Assembly: GCF_000725885.1 (NCBI RefSeq)
Contig: NZ_JODR01000003.1
Coordinates: 124,001-188,000 of the forward strand
Source: Streptomyces albus subsp. albus
Lineage (GTDB): Bacteria; Actinomycetota; Actinomycetes; Streptomycetales; Streptomycetaceae
Direction of reading: 5' to 3'
DNA: 64,000 nucleotides
Both the position numbers and the translations under genes were made by a program. Below are positions 7,508 through 16,575 of this stretch, piece by piece. How positions within the stretch are numbered: the stretch's first letter is position 1; every line of letters starts with the position of its first letter. The notes under the pieces are model-generated. The model was not told the origin of the DNA and searched no databases. It saw only the letters and a list, made by a program, of their open reading frames with translations.

Positions 7508-8272
7508 TCACGCCATCAGACTCGGCTCCTGGCGCAGGATCTCCGACAGCCGTGCCTGCATGCCCGGACCCGGCTCCAGCCCGAGGTCGTCGGACAGCTG
7601 CCGGCGCACCCTGTGGTAGGCCCCGATGGCGTCCGCCTGCCTGCCGCAGCGGTAGAGCGCCAGCATCAGCTGCTCGCAGAAGCGTTCCCGCAGCGGATAG
7701 CGGGTGAGCAGCTGTTCCAGTTCGGGCACCACCTCGCGGTGCTGCCCCAGGGCGGACCTGGCCTCGATGAGCAACTCCCGGGCGATCAGCCGCATCTCCT
7801 CCAGGTGGGCGGCGGCTGTGCGGCAGGCGATGCCCTGGCCGGCGTCCGAGAGGGCGGCGCCGCGCCACATCCGCAGCGCACCGGTGAGCTGGGGGATGCA
7901 GGCTTCGGGATCGGTCCTCACCCGGCTCCCGAGGTGTTCGACGATCCGCGTGAAGCGGACGGCGTCGATGTTCTCCGCGTCGAGGTCGAGGATGTAGCCG
8001 GAACTGGAGGTGCGGATCAGCTCCCGCGCGTACGGGCTCCTGGTCTGCTGCACCAGGGTGCGCCGCAGCCGGGCGATGTGCCCCTGGAGCGTGTTGGCGG
8101 CGGTGCGCGGCGGGTTCTCGCCCCACAACTCGTCCAGCAGCTTCTCCCCGGGTACGACCGCGCCTGGGCTCAGGGCGAGGGTGGCGACGATGGCCCTGAG
8201 CTTCTCGCCGGGCACCTGCACCGATCCCTCACCGTGCCGGATCCGCAGCGGTCCCAGTATCTCGATGAGCAC
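7508..8272 (-). CDS. SARP-family transcriptional activator
   Basis: A 254-residue protein with the two SARP parts: an OmpR-type winged-helix DNA-binding domain (about 1-92, with ELWGENPPRTAANTLQGHI and LIRTSSSGYILDL) and a bacterial transcriptional activation domain of helical repeats (about 95-240). It lacks the ATPase and TPR extensions of AfsR, so it is a small pathway-specific SARP like ActII-ORF4 or RedD. The start is GTG at 8272 with GGGGAGAA upstream. It lies directly upstream of the ALDH-aminotransferase-KAS operon, which is its likely target. I saw no TTA codon in it. Confidence 0.93.
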   Translation of the reverse strand: MLIEILGPLRIRHGEGSVQVPGEKLRAIVATLALSPGAVVPGEKLLDELWGENPPRTAANTLQGHIARLRRTLVQQTRSPYARELIRTSSSGYILDLDAENIDAVRFTRIVEHLGSRVRTDPEACIPQLTGALRMWRGAALSDAGQGIACRTAAAHLEEMRLIARELLIEARSALGQHREVVPELEQLLTRYPLRERFCEQLMLALYRCGRQADAIGAYHRVRRQLSDDLGLEPGPGMQARLSEILRQEPSLMA

Positions 8273-8501
8273 TCTTCTCCCCGTTCGTCCGTGTCGTGCT
8301 GGAGGGGGGCGCGACGCCGTGCGCGGTACGCGTGGGGCGCGGCCTCCCTCATTGAGTTGTGCGAGGCGGGTGGTCGGTTGACAGCGGCGTTCCAGTCGGG
8401 CTCCAGCAAGCCACCACCGCGGCCCGGCACACTGGTCGGGCAGGTCGCACCACCCCGCCGGGCCGGGCCGGGAGGCGGTGCGGTCGCAGCACCCCGTGCG
8501 G

Positions 8502-8732
8502 TCAGGAGGCGCGGTGGGCGGCGTGCCGGCCCAGCACCCACAGCCCCACCGTGGCGCACAGCACGAAGGCCGCCCAGACCAGCAGCGTCAGCACCAGACG
8601 GCGCCGGCGCTCGCGGCGCTGCCACTCCCCCAGCACACTGTCGAAGGAGCGGTCTACGGGCGGCACTTGCTCCGCGGCCACCTCCAGCGCCTGTTTGAGC
8701 CCGTGCACCGTGCGGTCCCTCACCGAGTTCAC
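8502..8732 (-). CDS. Small single-pass membrane protein coupled to the ECF sigma factor
   Basis: A 76-residue protein: a soluble N-terminal half (1-40), a basic stretch RRERRRR, one hydrophobic helix (about 46-67) and a short tail. The GTG at 8732 overlaps the sigma-factor stop (GTGA), so it is co-translated with it. Its size, topology and position fit a minimal anti-sigma or sigma-associated membrane protein, but there is no zinc-binding HxxxCxxC motif, so that role is inferred from context only. The 229 bases between it and the SARP gene contain nothing I recognise. Confidence 0.7.
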   Translation of the reverse strand: MNSVRDRTVHGLKQALEVAAEQVPPVDRSFDSVLGEWQRRERRRRLVLTLLVWAAFVLCATVGLWVLGRHAAHRAS

Positions 8733-9322
8733 CTGCGTGCCTCCATGGCCTGTGTGAGGGCGGCGATCCCCCGCGCGGTGTGCGTTTTGACCGAGCCCGC
8801 CGAGATGCCCATCGTCGCCGCTATCTCCCTCTCCTGAAGCCCCAGCCAGTGCCGCAGCACCAGTGCCTCGCGCTGCCGGGCGGGCAGGCGCCGCAGGGCT
8901 CTTAACAGCGCCCGCTGGTCGTCCCGGAGCAGGGCCGAACTCTCGGCGGAGGCCACCCACTCCGTGCGGGTCACCGCGTTCCGGCGGACGACCTGGAGGT
9001 GCCGTATCCGCATGCGGGTCAGATTGCAGACGATCGAGCGCAGGTACGCCTCGGCCTTCTGCGGCGAGCGCAGCTTCCACCACTCCCGGTACATCTGGTA
9101 GAAGGCCTCGGCGACGATGTTCTCGGGGTCGTCGGCACCGAGCAGCGCGGCCAGCCTGAGCATGCGCGTGTACCGCTCTTCGAAGAGTTTCGCCAGTTGC
9201 CCTTCGCGGGTCGCCTCCGCGTTTTCCGGCCGGGCGCTCTCCTTTCGCCTCCCGTACTCGGCCGGCGACAGCCGCGCCGCGCGGAACACCTCGGCATGGA
9301 CATGCGGCCTGGCTGATTCCAT
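8729..9322 (-). CDS. ECF (SigE-like) RNA polymerase sigma factor, TTA-containing
   Basis: A 197-residue sigma-70 family protein. Region 2 spans about 44-112 (FEERYTRMLRLAALLG, then AEAFYQMYREWW) and region 4 about 135-190, with the helix-turn-helix LQEREIAATMGISAGSVKTH. It lacks regions 1 and 3, as ECF factors do. The ATG at 9322 has GGGGAG upstream. Leu140 is encoded by TTA (8903-8905), next to a rare AGA Arg codon. In Streptomyces TTA codons are read only by the bldA tRNA, so translation is probably linked to development. It overlaps the small membrane protein and may control part of the neighbouring cluster. Confidence 0.92.
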   Translation of the reverse strand: MESARPHVHAEVFRAARLSPAEYGRRKESARPENAEATREGQLAKLFEERYTRMLRLAALLGADDPENIVAEAFYQMYREWWKLRSPQKAEAYLRSIVCNLTRMRIRHLQVVRRNAVTRTEWVASAESSALLRDDQRALLRALRRLPARQREALVLRHWLGLQEREIAATMGISAGSVKTHTARGIAALTQAMEARR

Positions 9323-10160
9323 GAGCAGTTCGCTCCCCCGTGGCCGATTATTGATCGTTGAAACACAAGCGGGGCGGCGGCCTGGTCAACTCCCTGAACC
9401 TCGCCCTGCGTCAATCAAATATCTCAGCAATCACCCGTGACGCAAGGAAAATTACTCGTAACCACCGGTATACCGTCGGGGAAGCCGAACGCCGACACCC
9501 TGTCGAAGCGCAGCTCATGGCAGCCGCTGACAGTAGAACGCCGCCATGCTTTCGAAGCCTTCGGCACTTACCGCCCGTACCCCCGGAAGGGGGTACGGGG
9601 AAAGCACCGGGAAAAGACAGCGACCGCGCTGGGGAAAAAGAAAAACCGCTCAGTAAGTTTTTTCGCGCGACGGCCCCGCGCGGCCCGGTGGGACCCCCGG
9701 TCCGCTCCCGCTGCCGGACGGCGGGAACAACCGGCAGCGCGGTGGCCGCCGTCCGCCTCGCCGAGGGCGCACCCGCGGCAGCCCTTCACCCGCCCGGGGA
9801 GGGCACACGGCGCCGCCGAACGCACCGGCCCGGGGGCCGTCCCTCAGGCGGCGCGGACCCGGCGGACCACCGGCGACCGCACCGTGCGGGCCGCCGCCGT
9901 ACCGGCAGGCGGCCCGCACATCCGGTACGGCCGCCGCCACACCCCCTGCGGGCGCAGCGAGAAACCATGCTCCTCCCAGAACCGCCGCCACCAGGGTCGC
10001 GATCACGGCGCTCTCAGCCATCAACCCATCCGTCGCTCATAGCGGAACGCTCCGTCCACTGATGTGTTGCGCCCGCGGGCGGCCGGGAGGACACGGATCC
10101 AAAGATTCTTCCGTTTCTCCCACTCCCCCGGCCGCCGGCGGTCGCGACGGAAGGGTGCGG
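9323..10160. other. 838-base gene-free region with structured elements
   Basis: No reading frame here has convincing codon bias or homology. The part next to the sigma gene (about 9340-9480) is distinctly AT-rich and should hold its promoter. Further on are a perfect hairpin (9574-9599), a small stem around 9619-9632 (cagcg/cgctg), a run of A-rich sequence and a T6 tract near 9658. This arrangement could fit a plus-strand small RNA, but nothing proves transcription. Confidence 0.5.
9574..9599. repeat. Perfect 11-bp hairpin with GGAA tetraloop
   Basis: The arms cccgtaccccc and gggggtacggg close a four-base GGAA loop, a stable GNRA-type tetraloop when read on the plus strand. It is isolated, far from the stop of any annotated gene on either strand, so it is not an obvious terminator. 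Confidence 0.7.
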
Positions 10161-11267
10161 CTACGGGGCGAGCGGACCGACGGTCTCGGCCTGCTGCCCG
10201 TTCGCACGCTCCCCGTCCGGCAGGGGCCGGGCCGGCGGCAGCGCGTGCGCCGGGTCGTGCACCTCGCCGACGAGCATCTCCAGCACGTCCTCCAGCGCTG
10301 CCACCCCCACCACCCGGCCCGCGTCGTCGGAGACGGCGGCCAGGTGCGAGGCGCCGGCCCGCATGGCGGTCAGCGCGTCGTCCAGCGGGGTGCGGGCCCG
10401 CAGCGTCGTCATGGGCCGCCACAGCCGGCGCGGCACCGGGCGGTCGCTCTCCTCCAGGTCGAGCACGTCCTTGACGTGCAGATAGCCGAGGAAGCCGCCG
10501 TCGCCGGCGCGTACCGGGAAGCGCGAGAACCCGGTGCGTACCGTCAGTTCCTCCACTTCGCGCGGCGTCACGCCCGGCCCCACGGTGACCAGCCCGGTGG
10601 TGGGCAGCATCACGTCGGTCAGCGGGCGGGACCCCAGCTCCAGCGCGTCCGCGAGCCGTTCGTGCTCGTCCGCCTCCAGCAGCCCGGCCTGCCGCGAGTC
10701 GGCGACCAGCCGGTTGAGCTGCTCGCTGGTGAACACCGCCGCCACCTCGTCCTTCGGTTCGACACGGAAGAGCCGCAGCACGACGGTGGCGCACGCGCCC
10801 AGCGCCACCGTCACCGGACGCGTGAGCCGGGCGAAGGCGACCAGCGTGGGCCCCAGCCACAGGGCGGTGCGTTCGGGCGCCGCCATGGCGAGGTTCTTGG
10901 GCACCATCTCCCCCACCACCAGGTGGAAGAAGACGACCACGGCCAGCGCGACGACGTACCCGGCCGGATGCACGAGGGCCTGCGGCATCCGCACGGCGTG
11001 GAAGACGGGCTCCAGGAGATGGGCCACCGTCGGCTCGGCCACCGCGCCCAGCGTCAGCGAGCACACCGTGATGCCGAACTGGGCGGCGGCCATCATCTGC
11101 GGCAGCGTCTCCAGCCCGCGCAGCACCCGCCGGGCGCGGGCGGAGCCCTCGGCCGCGAGGGGTTCGATCTGGCTGCGGCGCACCGAGACGAGGGCGAACT
11201 CGGCGCCGACGAAGAAGCCGTTGCCGAGCACCAGCACCGCGGCGAACAGCAGTTGCAGCACGCTCAT
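10161..11267 (-). CDS. CNNM/CBS-domain membrane protein (HlyC/CorC family), without CorC domain
   Basis: A 368-residue protein with an N-terminal CNNM (DUF21) membrane region of three or four helices (about 1-190, including LVVGEMVPKNLAMA) followed by a CBS pair (about 215-335). It ends without the C-terminal CorC_HlyC domain present in its neighbour. Members of this family are linked to Mg2+/Co2+ transport or resistance; the old hemolysin label is not informative. The ATG at 11267 overlaps the preceding gene's stop (ATGA). The two adjacent, related proteins probably form a heteromer and arose by duplication. Confidence 0.88.
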   Translation of the reverse strand: MSVLQLLFAAVLVLGNGFFVGAEFALVSVRRSQIEPLAAEGSARARRVLRGLETLPQMMAAAQFGITVCSLTLGAVAEPTVAHLLEPVFHAVRMPQALVHPAGYVVALAVVVFFHLVVGEMVPKNLAMAAPERTALWLGPTLVAFARLTRPVTVALGACATVVLRLFRVEPKDEVAAVFTSEQLNRLVADSRQAGLLEADEHERLADALELGSRPLTDVMLPTTGLVTVGPGVTPREVEELTVRTGFSRFPVRAGDGGFLGYLHVKDVLDLEESDRPVPRRLWRPMTTLRARTPLDDALTAMRAGASHLAAVSDDAGRVVGVAALEDVLEMLVGEVHDPAHALPPARPLPDGERANGQQAETVGPLAP

Positions 11268-12649
11268 CGGGCCGCCGCCTCCATGTCGCGGGCGGCCCGC
11301 GGGGCTTCGCCCTGTGCTCGGTGCGGGGCGGTGATGCGGACCCGCTCGGCGCGGTGGTGCGCCACGTGCCGTACCCGCAGCTCCCATTCCTGACCGCCGG
11401 GCGCCCTCAGCCGCACCGTGTCGCCCGGTGCGGGGATGCGGCCGAGCAGGTCGGCGACGAGCCCCGCCACCGTCTCGTACGGTCCCTCGGGCACCTCCAG
11501 CCCGATGCGGCGCAGTTCACCGACCCGGCAGCTGCCGTCCGCCTCCCAGCAGGGGCGGCCGTCCGCTTCGGGCGCCGCGGGGGCCAGTTCGGGCAGTTCG
11601 TCGTAGAGCTGCCCGTCGTGCTCGTCGCGCACCTCCCCGACGATCTCCTCCACGATGTCCTCCAGCGTCACGACGCCCGCCGTCCCGCCGTACTCGTCGA
11701 CGACCACGGCGATGGGCTGTTCACTGCGCAGCCGCGCCAGCAGCGGTCGCACCGGGAGAGTCTGCGGCACCAGCAGCGGCGGCACCGCCACGCGGGCGAC
11801 GGTGGTGTGCAGACGGCGTTCGGCGGGCACCGACAGGGCGTCCTTGAGGTGCACCATGCCGGTGACCTCGTCGAGCGTCGTGCGGTAGACGGGGAAGCGC
11901 GACAGACCGGTGGCGCGGCTGAGGTTGAGCACGTCCTGCGCGGTCGCCCGCGCCTGCAGGGCGCTGACGCGGACCCTGGGGGTCATCACCTGCTGCGCCG
12001 TCAGCTCGCCCAGTGCCAGGGTCCGTACGAACAGGTCGGCGGTGTCCTGTTCGAGGGCGCCGGCGCGGGCCGAGTGCCGGGCCAGCGAGACGAGTTCGCC
12101 GGGGGTGCGGGCCGAGGCCAGTTCGTCGGCGGGCTGCACCCCGAAGAGGCGGACCATCCGGTTGGCAGCCGCGTTCAGCGCCGCGATGACGGGCCGGAAG
12201 AGCCGGGAGAAGAGACGTTGGGGGCCCGCCACGAACCGGGCGACGGCCAGCGGACGGGAGACCGCCCAGTTCTTGGGGACCAGTTCGCCGACGACCATCT
12301 GCACGGCCGCGGCGATCAGCATGCCCGCGGCGACGGCGATGCCGTGGACCGCGCCGGGCGGCAGTCCGCAGGCGGTCAGCGGTGCGTCCAGCAGCCGGGC
12401 GAGGGCCGGCTCGGCGAGCATGCCGGTGACGAGGGAGGTGAGAGTGATGCCCAGTTGGGTGCCCGACAGCTGGAAGGACAGCTCACGCAGGGCGCGGACG
12501 ACGGCGCGGGCCTTGCGGTCACCCTGCGCGGCGGCCCGCTCGGCCTCGGGTTTCTCGACGGTGACGAGCCCGAACTCCGCGGCGACGAAGAAGCCGTTGG
12601 CGAGGATCAGCAGAAAGGCAACGCCGAGCAGCAGGAGCGGGAGGGTCAT
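11264..12649 (-). CDS. CNNM/CBS/CorC-domain membrane protein (HlyC/CorC family)
   Basis: A 461-residue protein with the same layout as its downstream neighbour: CNNM membrane helices (about 1-195, with MVVGELVPKNWAVS), a CBS pair (about 215-340 ending in VTLEDIVEEIVGEV), and a C-terminal CorC_HlyC domain (about 365-450). The start at 12649 puts a hydrophobic helix directly at the N-terminus; an upstream GTG/ATG in frame would add 11 unconvincing residues. Likely role: divalent-cation efflux or its regulation at the cytoplasmic membrane. The 198 bases upstream, to the PH-domain gene, should hold the promoter of the pair. Confidence 0.9.
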   Translation of the reverse strand: MTLPLLLLGVAFLLILANGFFVAAEFGLVTVEKPEAERAAAQGDRKARAVVRALRELSFQLSGTQLGITLTSLVTGMLAEPALARLLDAPLTACGLPPGAVHGIAVAAGMLIAAAVQMVVGELVPKNWAVSRPLAVARFVAGPQRLFSRLFRPVIAALNAAANRMVRLFGVQPADELASARTPGELVSLARHSARAGALEQDTADLFVRTLALGELTAQQVMTPRVRVSALQARATAQDVLNLSRATGLSRFPVYRTTLDEVTGMVHLKDALSVPAERRLHTTVARVAVPPLLVPQTLPVRPLLARLRSEQPIAVVVDEYGGTAGVVTLEDIVEEIVGEVRDEHDGQLYDELPELAPAAPEADGRPCWEADGSCRVGELRRIGLEVPEGPYETVAGLVADLLGRIPAPGDTVRLRAPGGQEWELRVRHVAHHRAERVRITAPHRAQGEAPRAARDMEAAAR

Positions 12650-12847
12650 GCCGCGCCCCCCGCGGTGGGGAACGCGGCGCACGTACTACAGGACGATCCG
12701 TCCATCGCTGGAGGTGGTCACTCCTCGGTTCGCAGGTGCCCGCGAGAGCGCGGGGCGGCTCCGGCCTGTGGAGCCGGTGGGAACAGAGTAGACACTGCCC
12801 CTCACCCCGCGAAGACGCGCGGCACCGCGCCGGGGTTCACGTCCGGC

Positions 12848-13315
12848 TCAGCGCGCCGCCCCGCCGTGGGCCTCCTGCCGGGGGCCGCCCTCGTCGACGA
12901 GGGACCGCAGGGCGCGGGCGTGCGCGAGCGCCTGCTGTTTGGCGATGCCGGGCTGGATGCCCATGGCGGGCAGGCTGGTGCCGTCCGACAGGTCGAGCGA
13001 GACCCACGGGTCGCCGGGGCGCAACCGCACTCCGAGGACCTGCGCCCAGGCGAGGCGGCGTTTGGTGGTCAGGTTGACGACGGTGATCCCGTCGGCGTCG
13101 GCCGTCACCCTCGGCCGGCTCAGCAGCACGAGGACGGCGAGGAACACGGCGCCGGTGAAGACGAAGCTGGCGCGTTCACCGCCGCCCATGTCGAGCATCA
13201 GCGCGACGACGGTGAGGGCCACGAACACCGTGAACCCCGCCGTCAGCAGCACCACACGGGTGTGGGTGGGACGGAAGGTGACGGGCAGCGCGGGCGGACG
13301 TGAGCTGTCGGTCAT
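12848..13315 (-). CDS. PH-domain membrane protein
   Basis: A 155-residue protein with two N-terminal transmembrane helices (about 22-42 and 50-68) followed by a bacterial PH-like domain (about 72-145, with ITVVNLTTKRRLAWAQVLGV). This is a conserved actinobacterial family of unknown function that often follows hisG. The chosen ATG at 13315 has GGAG 8 bases upstream. A GTG at 13333 would overlap the hisG stop (GTGA) and is also possible. The distance to hisG is short enough for cotranscription at the end of the rib-his operon. Confidence 0.8.
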   Translation of the reverse strand: MTDSSRPPALPVTFRPTHTRVVLLTAGFTVFVALTVVALMLDMGGGERASFVFTGAVFLAVLVLLSRPRVTADADGITVVNLTTKRRLAWAQVLGVRLRPGDPWVSLDLSDGTSLPAMGIQPGIAKQQALAHARALRSLVDEGGPRQEAHGGAAR

Positions 13316-13329
13316 GAGCTTGGCTCCGG

Positions 13330-14178
13330 TCACAGACGGCAGGCGTGGATGCCGGTGGTGAGGATGGCGCGGGCGCCCAGGTCGTACAGATCGTCCATGA
13401 TCCGCTGGGCGTCGGTGGTGCGCACCATGGAACGGACGGCCACCCAGCCCTGGTCGTGCAGCGGGGAGATGGTCGGCGACTCCAGCCCGGGGGTGAGGGC
13501 GACGGCCTCCTCCAGGTGCTCGGCGCGGATGTCGTAGTCCATCATCACGTAGCTGCGGGCGACCAGGACGCCCTGGAGGCGGCGGAGGAACTGCTGCACC
13601 TTCGGCGACTGCTCCTCGGTGCCGCTGCGCCGCACGACGACGGCCTCCGACTCCAGGATCGGCTCGCCGACGACCTCCAGACCGGCGTTGCGCAGCGAGG
13701 TGCCGGTCTCCACGACGTCGGCGATGACCTGCGCGACACCCAGTTCGATGGCCGTCTCGACGGCGCCGTCCAGGTGCACGACGGAGGCGTCGATGCCCTT
13801 GTCCGCCAGATGCTTGGCCACCAGCCCCTCGTAGGAGGTGGCGACGGTCAGCCCGTTCAGGTCGGCCGGCGAGGAGATGGTGCCCGGCTTGGCCGCGAAG
13901 CGGAAGGTGGAGCGGGCGAAGCCCAGCGGCAGCAGCTCCTCGGCCCGGGCCCCCGAGTCCAGCAGCAGGTCCCGGCCGGTGATGCCGATGTCGAGCCGCC
14001 CGGAGCTGACGTAGATCGCGATGTCGCGGGGGCGCAGGTAGAAGAACTCGACCTCGTTCTCCGGGTCCACCAGGACGAGTTCCTTGGACGCCTTGCGCTG
14101 CTGGTACCCGGCCTCATGCAGCATCTCCCCGGCAGGGCCGGAGAGGGAACCCTTGTTGGGGACGGCGATGCGCAGCAT
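13330..14178 (-). CDS. hisG: ATP phosphoribosyltransferase (long form)
   Basis: A 282-residue enzyme starting MLRIAVPNKGSLSGPAGEML, catalysing the first step of histidine synthesis (PRPP + ATP to phosphoribosyl-ATP). The length and the C-terminal domain (about 210-282) identify the long HisG form, which is feedback-inhibited by histidine and does not need HisZ. The PRPP-binding segment is around ADVVETGTSLRNAGLE. It follows hisE by 63 bases and sits at the distal end of the riboflavin operon rather than with other his genes. Confidence 0.97.
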   Translation of the reverse strand: MLRIAVPNKGSLSGPAGEMLHEAGYQQRKASKELVLVDPENEVEFFYLRPRDIAIYVSSGRLDIGITGRDLLLDSGARAEELLPLGFARSTFRFAAKPGTISSPADLNGLTVATSYEGLVAKHLADKGIDASVVHLDGAVETAIELGVAQVIADVVETGTSLRNAGLEVVGEPILESEAVVVRRSGTEEQSPKVQQFLRRLQGVLVARSYVMMDYDIRAEHLEEAVALTPGLESPTISPLHDQGWVAVRSMVRTTDAQRIMDDLYDLGARAILTTGIHACRL

Positions 14179-14241
14179 GAAGAGGCTTCCTTCGGTCAGT
14201 CGTGCGGTGAGGTCGGGGCTGGTGAGCGGCCTTGGCGGCGC

Positions 14242-14514
14242 TCAGAGGTGAGCGTATACGTCGTCCAGGGCGATGCCCTTGGCCGCCATGAGGACCTGGA
14301 GATGGTAGAGGAGCTGCGAGATCTCCTCGGCGGTCCGCTCGTCACCCTCGTGCTCGGCGGCCATCCAGACCTCCGCGGCCTCCTCCACGATCTTCTTGCC
14401 GATGGCGTGCACGCCCTGCGCGGCCAGCTCGGCGGTACGGGAGGTCGCGGGGTCGCCGTGGGCGGCCTTGTGCTGCAACTCGGCGAAGAGCTGCTCGAAA
14501 GTCTTGTTCGCCAT
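14242..14514 (-). CDS. hisE: Phosphoribosyl-ATP pyrophosphatase
   Basis: A 90-residue all-helical MazG-like protein with the characteristic [12 protein letters not shown] and [14 protein letters not shown] acidic motifs that bind Mg2+. It hydrolyses phosphoribosyl-ATP to phosphoribosyl-AMP, the second histidine step, directly using the HisG product. It is a stand-alone HisE rather than a HisIE fusion. It lies 34 bases after ribH, so it is probably transcribed from the riboswitch-controlled rib promoter unless an internal promoter exists. Confidence 0.96.
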   Translation of the reverse strand: MANKTFEQLFAELQHKAAHGDPATSRTAELAAQGVHAIGKKIVEEAAEVWMAAEHEGDERTAEEISQLLYHLQVLMAAKGIALDDVYAHL

Positions 14515-14548
14515 GGTGTCTGCCAGCCTACGCCGTCCCCCGGGCCGC

Positions 14549-15034
14549 TCAGCGCCAGGGTTCCGCGACCGTGCGGAGCGCCGCCGCGGTGGCCACGGCG
14601 GCGGTCACCGCCTCGTGGCCCTTGTCCTCGGTGGATCCGGGCAGCCCCGCGCGGGCCACGGCCTGCTCCTCGTCGTCGCAGGTCAGCACGCCGAAACCGA
14701 TGGGGACCCCGGTGCTGACGGCCACCTCGGTGAGGCCCTGGGTGACCCCCTGGCAGACGTAGTCGAAGTGCGGGGTGCCGCCGCGGATGACCACGCCGAG
14801 GGCCACGATCGCGTCGTAGCCCCGCCCGGCCAGCACCTTGGCGACGACGGGCAGCTCGAAGCTGCCGGGCACCCGCAGCAGGGTCGGCTCGTCGATGCCC
14901 AGTTCGCGCAGCGCCCGCAGGGCGCCGTCGACCAGTCCGTCCATCACCTGCTGGTGCCACTGGGCCGCGACCACCGCCACCCGCAGATTGTGGCAGTTCT
15001 TGACGGTCAGTTCGGGTGCGCCCTTGCCGCTCAC
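14549..15034 (-). CDS. ribH: 6,7-dimethyl-8-ribityllumazine synthase
   Basis: A 161-residue lumazine synthase with the family blocks [28 protein letters not shown] and [12 protein letters not shown]. It condenses 5-amino-6-ribitylaminouracil with 3,4-dihydroxybutanone phosphate, the penultimate riboflavin step, and normally forms icosahedral or pentameric shells. It starts at GTG 15034 with AGGAG close upstream. It sits 91 bases after ribAB. Confidence 0.97.
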   Translation of the reverse strand: MSGKGAPELTVKNCHNLRVAVVAAQWHQQVMDGLVDGALRALRELGIDEPTLLRVPGSFELPVVAKVLAGRGYDAIVALGVVIRGGTPHFDYVCQGVTQGLTEVAVSTGVPIGFGVLTCDDEEQAVARAGLPGSTEDKGHEAVTAAVATAAALRTVAEPWR

Positions 15035-15125
15035 GGTGCTCCTCGTGCGTTGTCGGGTGTCCGGACGGCGGAGGTCCGCGCCCGGGTCGGTGGATGGGGG
15101 ATCAGGGATCAGGGGGACGGGTGGG

Positions 15126-16496
15126 TCACTGGCTGCCGCAGGGGGAGGTACGGCCGGCGTCCAGCCAGGGCAGGTCGTGCCCCATCCGGTCCCGCTTGGT
15201 ACGCAGATAGCGCAGGTTGTGCTCGCCCGCCTGCACGGGCATCGGCTCCCGTCCGGTGACGCGCAGACCGTGCCGGAGCATGGCGGCGGTCTTGTCCGGG
15301 TTGTTGGTCATCAGCCGCAGGGAGCGCACGCCCAGGTCGGTGAGGATCTGCGCGGCGGCGGCGTAGTCCCGGGCGTCCGCCGGGAGCCCCAGCTCCAGGT
15401 TGGCGTCGAGGGTGTCACGGCCCTGCTCCTGCAGCTCGTAGGCACGCAGTTTGGACAGCAGCCCGATGCCCCGGCCCTCGTGCCCGCGCAGATACAGCAC
15501 GACGCCCCGGCCCTCCTGCTGGACCCTGGCCAACGACGCCTCCAGCTGGGGGCCGCAGTCGCAGCGCTGGGAGCCGAAGACATCACCCGTCAGGCACTCC
15601 GAATGCACCCGGACGAGGACGTCCTCGCCCCCGGCCTCACCGTCTCCCTCCCCGGGGCCGGCGATGTCCCCGGTGACCAGGGCGATGTGCTCCACACCGT
15701 CGACGGTGGAGCGGTAGCCGTAGGCGCGGAACTCGCCGTGGCGGGTGGGCAGCCGGGTGGCGGCCTCGCGGCGCACCGTGGGCTCGGCCGAGCGGCGGTA
15801 GGCGATCAGGTCCTCGATGGAGATGATCCGCAGCCCGTGCTTGCGCGCGAACGGCACCAGCTCGGGCAGCCGCAGCATGGCACCGTCCTCACCGGCGATC
15901 TCGACAATGGCGGCGGCGGGCCGCAGCCCGGCCAGCCGGGCCAGGTCCACGCCCGCCTCGGTGTGTCCGGCGCGGGCCAGCACCCCGCCGGGCCGGGCCC
16001 GCAGCGGGAAGGCGTGGCCGGGGCGGACGAAGTCGTCGGCGGTGGCCTCCGCGTCGGCGAGCAGCCGGATGGTGGCGGCCCGGTCGGCGGCGGAGATGCC
16101 GGTGGTGACGCCGTGCGCGCCGGTCGCGTCCACGGAGACGGTGAAGGCGGTGCCCATGGACTCGGTGTTGTCCGCGACCATCTGCGGCAGCGCCAGCCGG
16201 TCCAGGTCTGCGGCCTCCATGGGGGTGCAGATCAGGCCGCGGCACTCGCTCATCATGAAGGCGACGGTCTCGGGAGTGATCAGCTCGGCCGCCACCACCA
16301 GATCGCCCTCGTTCTCGCGGCTCTCGTCGTCCACGACCACGACGGGACGGCCCTCCCCGATGTCGCGGACGGCGTCCTCCACCGCGTCCAGCGCGAGGGC
16401 GTACTCCTCCTCGGCGGCGGGCAGCCGCGCGGGGCGCTCGGGGGCCGCGGGTCGCGGGCCTGGGGGCACCTCATACCGGTTCGGCACTGCGGTCAT
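15126..16496 (-). CDS. ribAB: Bifunctional DHBP synthase / GTP cyclohydrolase II
   Basis: A 456-residue fusion. The N-terminal domain (about 28-230) makes 3,4-dihydroxy-2-butanone 4-phosphate and shows [12 protein letters not shown] and [13 protein letters not shown]. The C-terminal domain (about 235-440) is GTP cyclohydrolase II, with the zinc-binding cysteines in [19 protein letters not shown] and the [11 protein letters not shown] motif. It thus supplies both branches of riboflavin synthesis. The ATG at 16496 has AAGGAG upstream. It lies 79 bases after ribM in the same operon. Both active sites look intact. Confidence 0.97.
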   Translation of the reverse strand: MTAVPNRYEVPPGPRPAAPERPARLPAAEEEYALALDAVEDAVRDIGEGRPVVVVDDESRENEGDLVVAAELITPETVAFMMSECRGLICTPMEAADLDRLALPQMVADNTESMGTAFTVSVDATGAHGVTTGISAADRAATIRLLADAEATADDFVRPGHAFPLRARPGGVLARAGHTEAGVDLARLAGLRPAAAIVEIAGEDGAMLRLPELVPFARKHGLRIISIEDLIAYRRSAEPTVRREAATRLPTRHGEFRAYGYRSTVDGVEHIALVTGDIAGPGEGDGEAGGEDVLVRVHSECLTGDVFGSQRCDCGPQLEASLARVQQEGRGVVLYLRGHEGRGIGLLSKLRAYELQEQGRDTLDANLELGLPADARDYAAAAQILTDLGVRSLRLMTNNPDKTAAMLRHGLRVTGREPMPVQAGEHNLRYLRTKRDRMGHDLPWLDAGRTSPCGSQ

Positions 16497-16575
16497 CAGC
16501 GGGCTCCTTCCATGCGGTGGGCTTCGGTGGCCGGCATCCGGTCCGGGGTGCGGCCGGTGTGCCGCGACGTCCCGG

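Noticed and set aside
9650..10024. Minus-strand frame with a signal-peptide-like N-terminus
   Set aside because: The first 35 residues look like a secretion signal, but the remainder is low-complexity Gly/Pro/Arg without codon preference, and no RBS is evident.
9437..10042. Open frame of 201 codons on the plus strand in the gene-free region
   Set aside because: Arg/Pro/Ala-rich random-looking product, no start context and no domain. It runs through hairpins and T-tracts.
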